From assembly GCA_002433485.1 (NCBI GenBank), contig DJIF01000121.1, forward strand, positions 1-11,163: a stretch of 11,163 nucleotides of DNA, written 5' to 3'. Below, one piece after another: positions 7,432 to 11,163 of this stretch. The position numbers were made by a program, and so were the translations under genes. Within the stretch, counting starts at the first letter, position 1. Each line of letters starts with the position of its first letter. Under the pieces are notes generated by a model. It was given only the letters and a program-made list of their open reading frames with translations, did no database searches and had not been told where the DNA came from. The stretch is from Deltaproteobacteria bacterium UBA6601. GTDB taxonomy: Bacteria; Myxococcota_A; UBA796; UBA9615.

Positions 7432-9561
7432 TCAGGACAACAAGAGCAGTTGCCGCGCCGATGCAGAATCCTCAACCGGGGGCTGATCGGCCTGACTGGA
7501 GGACTCCAACAGCTCAACAAACTGCTCTTCGGTAAGCACAGGGACCCCCAGCTTCCGGGCTTTGGCGAGCTTGCCGCCAGCTTTGGCTCCAGCCACCAGA
7601 AAGTCGGTCTTCGCGCTCACCGAACCAGCGCTCTTGCCGCCGCACGCCAGAATCCGCTGCTTGGCCTCCTCCCGTCCCATGGAATCCAAGGTTCCAGTGA
7701 CCACCACATTCTTACCCGCCAGCGGATGACCACAGGCCGAGACCGGCGCGGTCTGATCCGGAAACTGCAAGCCGCCGGCCCGCAGTTGTTCGATAAGGCT
7801 GCGGTTGTCGGGCTCTGTAAACCATCCATGCACGGCTGCTGCGACCACCGGCCCCACTTCATCAATGCTCTCGAGTTCCTCGACGGTAGCGGTGGCAAGG
7901 CGCTGCCAGGTTAGAAAATGATCGAGTAGCTTACGGGCCACCGTCGCCCCCACAAAACGCAGCCCGAGACCAAAGAGAATGCGGTGGCAAGGCTGCTGAC
8001 GGCTACGCTCAATGGCGGCAAAAAGATTATTGGCTGAGGTCTCCGCCATGCGCTCAAGGGCCAGGACTTCGTCCGCCCGACTCTCGAGACGATAGATGTC
8101 AGCGACGCTGGCTATGAGGTCTGCCGCCACCAACTGAGCGACGAGTTTCTCCCCGAGGCCTTCGATGTCGAGAGCTGTACGTGACGCAAAGTGAAGGATT
8201 CGAGTGCAGATCCGCGCCGGACAGTTGCGCTCGTTAGGGCAACGGATCGCCACCTCTCCCTCCACCTCGACCAGCACTGAATCGCACTCGGGGCAACAGC
8301 TCGGAAAACGGAACACCTGCTCGCTGCCGTCACGCTCCTCAGGCAGGCTCCGCACCACTTGCGGAATCACGTCGCCGGCCCGCTGCACCACAACACGATC
8401 GCCGACTCGGATGTCCTTACGCAGTAACTCGTCTCGATTATGAAGGGTGGCGTTAGATACCATTACGCCTCCCACGAAGACCGGATCAAGGCGGGCGACA
8501 GGCGTGATTGAGCCGGTCCTGCCCACCTGCACATCAATGGCCAAAAGACGCGTAACAGCCTGCTCGGCCGGGTACTTGAAGGCCACTGCCCAGCGCGGAC
8601 TGCGCGACACAAAGCCGAGGCGCTCCTGGAGGGCGTAAGCATCTACTTTGATCACCGCACCATCTATGTCGTAGGGCAGTTTCGGACGCGCCTCTTCGAT
8701 GCGATCAAGCTGTACAAAGACCTCCTCGATCCCCACGCAGCGACAACAGCCGGTGGCCACCTGGAAGCCCAGCTGTCGACAGCGCGCTAAAAAGCCATCG
8801 TGATCGGTGAGTTCAAGACTCCCGGTGAGTCCGACCGAATGGGCGAAGAAGCGCAAGGGTGCGACAGCTGCGATCCGGGAGTCCAGATTTCGCACCGTCC
8901 CCGAGGTCGCATTTCGCGCGTTCACATAGGCTTCCTGACCCGCAGACCGGCGCCGCTCATTGAGCTCAGTAAAACCATCGCGGGTCATCACAATCTCGCC
9001 GCGGATGGCGACCTTGCCGCCAACCACAGGCTCGCCATCGCTACTACGAAACCGCAAAGGCAGGTTACGGATGGTCCGAACATTGGCAGTGACATCCTCG
9101 CCGACCCGACCATCACCGCGAGTCACCGCTACAGCGAGAACCGAATCCTGATAGATGAGCTCCATGGCAATGCCGTCAAGCTTTGACTCCACCACATAGG
9201 TCATCGATTCGTCAGCGGACATGCCCAGAAACTTCTTGATCCGCTGATCGAAGTCGCGAATCTCATTCTGCTCGTAGGTGTTCTGGAGGCTCAGCATTGG
9301 GGTTGGATGCTCATAGCGTTCCAACCCGTCGAGGAGGCCACCACCCACCCGCTGACTTGGCGAGTCCAGACTGCGTAGCTCGGGAAAACGCTCCTCCAGG
9401 TCCTGCAGTTCCCGGAACATCCGGTCATAGTCATGGTCCGAGATGAACGGTGCAGCCAGCACGTAGTAACGGTGATTGTGTTCTTGAATGGCACTTGCCA
9501 GCTCCTGCCAGCGTCCCAACGCAAGCTCCTTGTCCGTGTCGTTTGCAGCCTTAGTTGTCAT
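7432..9561 (-). CDS. ligA: NAD-dependent DNA ligase LigA
   Basis: This 709-residue enzyme seals nicks between Okazaki fragments and in repair, using NAD+ to form a ligase-AMP intermediate. All domains are present at normal length. Domain Ia has HNHRYYV and ISDHDYDRMFREL (~28-52), which bind the NMN half of NAD+. The adenylation domain has the KxDG motif in ESKLDGIAMEL, with Lys127 as the AMP-accepting residue, then RGDGRVGEDVT and the later motif DGAVIKVD. An OB fold (~325-405) is followed by a four-Cys zinc finger (Cys423, 426, 441, 447). Helix-hairpin-helix repeats include IEGLGEKLV and GLRFVGATVA. A BRCT domain (~610-685) contains VVVTGTLDSMGREEA. An acidic tail of ~20 residues ends LLLLS. 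ATG 9561 is preferred over GTG 9567, two codons upstream; neither has a good Shine-Dalgarno. It converges on the 4416-7415 gene with a 16-bp gap and no intrinsic terminator, and is divergent from rho. Confidence 0.97.
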   Translation of the reverse strand: MTTKAANDTDKELALGRWQELASAIQEHNHRYYVLAAPFISDHDYDRMFRELQDLEERFPELRSLDSPSQRVGGGLLDGLERYEHPTPMLSLQNTYEQNEIRDFDQRIKKFLGMSADESMTYVVESKLDGIAMELIYQDSVLAVAVTRGDGRVGEDVTANVRTIRNLPLRFRSSDGEPVVGGKVAIRGEIVMTRDGFTELNERRRSAGQEAYVNARNATSGTVRNLDSRIAAVAPLRFFAHSVGLTGSLELTDHDGFLARCRQLGFQVATGCCRCVGIEEVFVQLDRIEEARPKLPYDIDGAVIKVDAYALQERLGFVSRSPRWAVAFKYPAEQAVTRLLAIDVQVGRTGSITPVARLDPVFVGGVMVSNATLHNRDELLRKDIRVGDRVVVQRAGDVIPQVVRSLPEERDGSEQVFRFPSCCPECDSVLVEVEGEVAIRCPNERNCPARICTRILHFASRTALDIEGLGEKLVAQLVAADLIASVADIYRLESRADEVLALERMAETSANNLFAAIERSRQQPCHRILFGLGLRFVGATVARKLLDHFLTWQRLATATVEELESIDEVGPVVAAAVHGWFTEPDNRSLIEQLRAGGLQFPDQTAPVSACGHPLAGKNVVVTGTLDSMGREEAKQRILACGGKSAGSVSAKTDFLVAGAKAGGKLAKARKLGVPVLTEEQFVELLESSSQADQPPVEDSASARQLLLLS

Positions 9562-9616
9562 GACCACGAGAGACTAGCTGAGGAGCAGGTCCCTTGTGCA
9601 AGCAGCTTCAACCACA

Positions 9617-9622
9617 ATTAAA
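9617..9622 (-). promoter_or_regulatory. Possible -10 box of a ligA promoter
   Basis: The minus strand reads TTTAAT here, five of six matches to TATAAT, about 55 bases before the ligA ATG, a normal distance. No good -35 hexamer is found at 16-18 bases. The box directly abuts the -35 of the divergent rho promoter, so the two polymerase footprints would overlap. Confidence 0.3.
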
Positions 9623-9623
9623 C

Positions 9624-9652
9624 TTGACAATCGGAGCGCCAATGCTCATCCT
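9624..9652 (+). promoter_or_regulatory. Candidate rho promoter with consensus -35
   Basis: TTGACA at 9624-9629 is a perfect -35 hexamer and lies downstream of an AT-rich patch (CAATTAAAC) that could act as an UP element. At 17 bases' spacing the -10 position (9647-9652) reads CATCCT, only three of six matches. If used, transcription would begin near 9659 and leave a rho leader of about 160 bases. Confidence 0.4.
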
Positions 9653-9658
9653 CGCTCT

Positions 9659-9816
9659 CGGCGACGACCAGTGTGTTCGAGCGCCACCCCTTCCCGTTGC
9701 AACCTGCACGACTCAGCGCCCGGATGGACCGGTCGCCTGAGACCCTCTCCTCCCCTGCAGTCCAGCACGTCTCCACTACGGCCAGAACAACGGCCAGAAA
9801 GACAACGGCACCACCT
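9659..9816 (+). promoter_or_regulatory. Rho mRNA leader with C-rich, G-poor stretch (possible rut-like autoregulatory site)
   Basis: The leader contains runs of C and YC dinucleotides, most clearly 9741-9756 (ACCCTCTCCTCCCC within it) and continuing to about 9776. Such unstructured C-rich RNA is what the Rho primary site binds, and rho is autogenously attenuated in its leader in E. coli. The link here is by analogy; no structure or termination point can be read from sequence alone. Parts of this leader would be coding if the upstream in-frame ATG at 9724 were used. Confidence 0.3.
9778..9799 (+). repeat. Two tandem copies of ACGGCCAGAA, 12-bp period
   Basis: ACGGCCAGAA occurs at 9778-9787 and again at 9790-9799 with a two-base spacer (CA), and a partial echo, ACAACGG, follows at 9803-9809. 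The copies end 17 bases before the chosen rho start. In the extended rho frame they would encode TART-TARK. This may be a local slippage duplication or part of the leader's RNA structure. Confidence 0.6.

Positions 9817-11163
<1,347 letters not shown>

Noticed and set aside
7413..7434. Possible bidirectional terminator between the convergent genes
   Set aside because: Only a four-base AGAG/CTCT pairing with no U-run on either strand; too weak to call.
7393..7914. 173-codon plus-strand frame opposite the ligA BRCT region
   Set aside because: LigA is complete and well conserved on the minus strand across this segment; the plus frame has no family signature.

Overview
The window looks like chromosomal DNA of a Gram-negative bacterium with roughly 60% GC. 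The Gram-negative reading rests on a predicted secreted protein with a beta-barrel-like C-terminus. The long charged N-terminal extension of Rho and the class of radical SAM protein would fit a deltaproteobacterial, myxobacterial or bradymonad-type organism, but that placement is inference and weak. I see no transposase, phage gene, CRISPR array, tRNA or rRNA. Four of the five genes belong to recognisable families; the fifth, in the centre, is unusual.

Layout. (1) 1-1841, minus strand: most of a TIGR03960-type radical SAM protein, cut by the left edge before its stop codon. (2) 1842-1970: short spacer with an 11-bp interrupted inverted repeat directly after the next gene's stop codon. (3) 1971-4310, minus: a YfhO-family multi-span membrane protein, a probable GT-C type lipid-linked sugar transferase. 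(4) 4311-4415: divergent control region. (5) 4416-7415, plus: a 999-residue exported protein that appears to combine a 5'-nucleotidase/metallophosphoesterase scaffold with every checked catalytic motif lost and a C-terminal region resembling an outer-membrane beta-barrel. (6) 7432-9561, minus: complete NAD-dependent DNA ligase LigA, converging on gene 5 with a 16-bp gap. (7) 9562-9816: divergent promoter and leader region. (8) 9817 to the right edge, plus: transcription terminator Rho, with its last ~90 residues outside the window.

How they fit together. ligA and rho are housekeeping genes sharing a divergent control region. The radical SAM gene and the YfhO gene lie in the same direction 129 bp apart and could be co-transcribed, though the radical SAM gene has its own good ribosome-binding site. 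The YfhO gene and the pseudo-nucleotidase gene are divergent from a ~105 bp region; both products act in the envelope, so a functional link is possible but unproven. I found no convincing intrinsic terminator, consistent with (not proof of) Rho-dependent ends.

The item most likely to be new is the central gene: an apparent pseudo-enzyme joined to a barrel-like domain. The rest looks like ordinary chromosome with some regulatory details worth checking.
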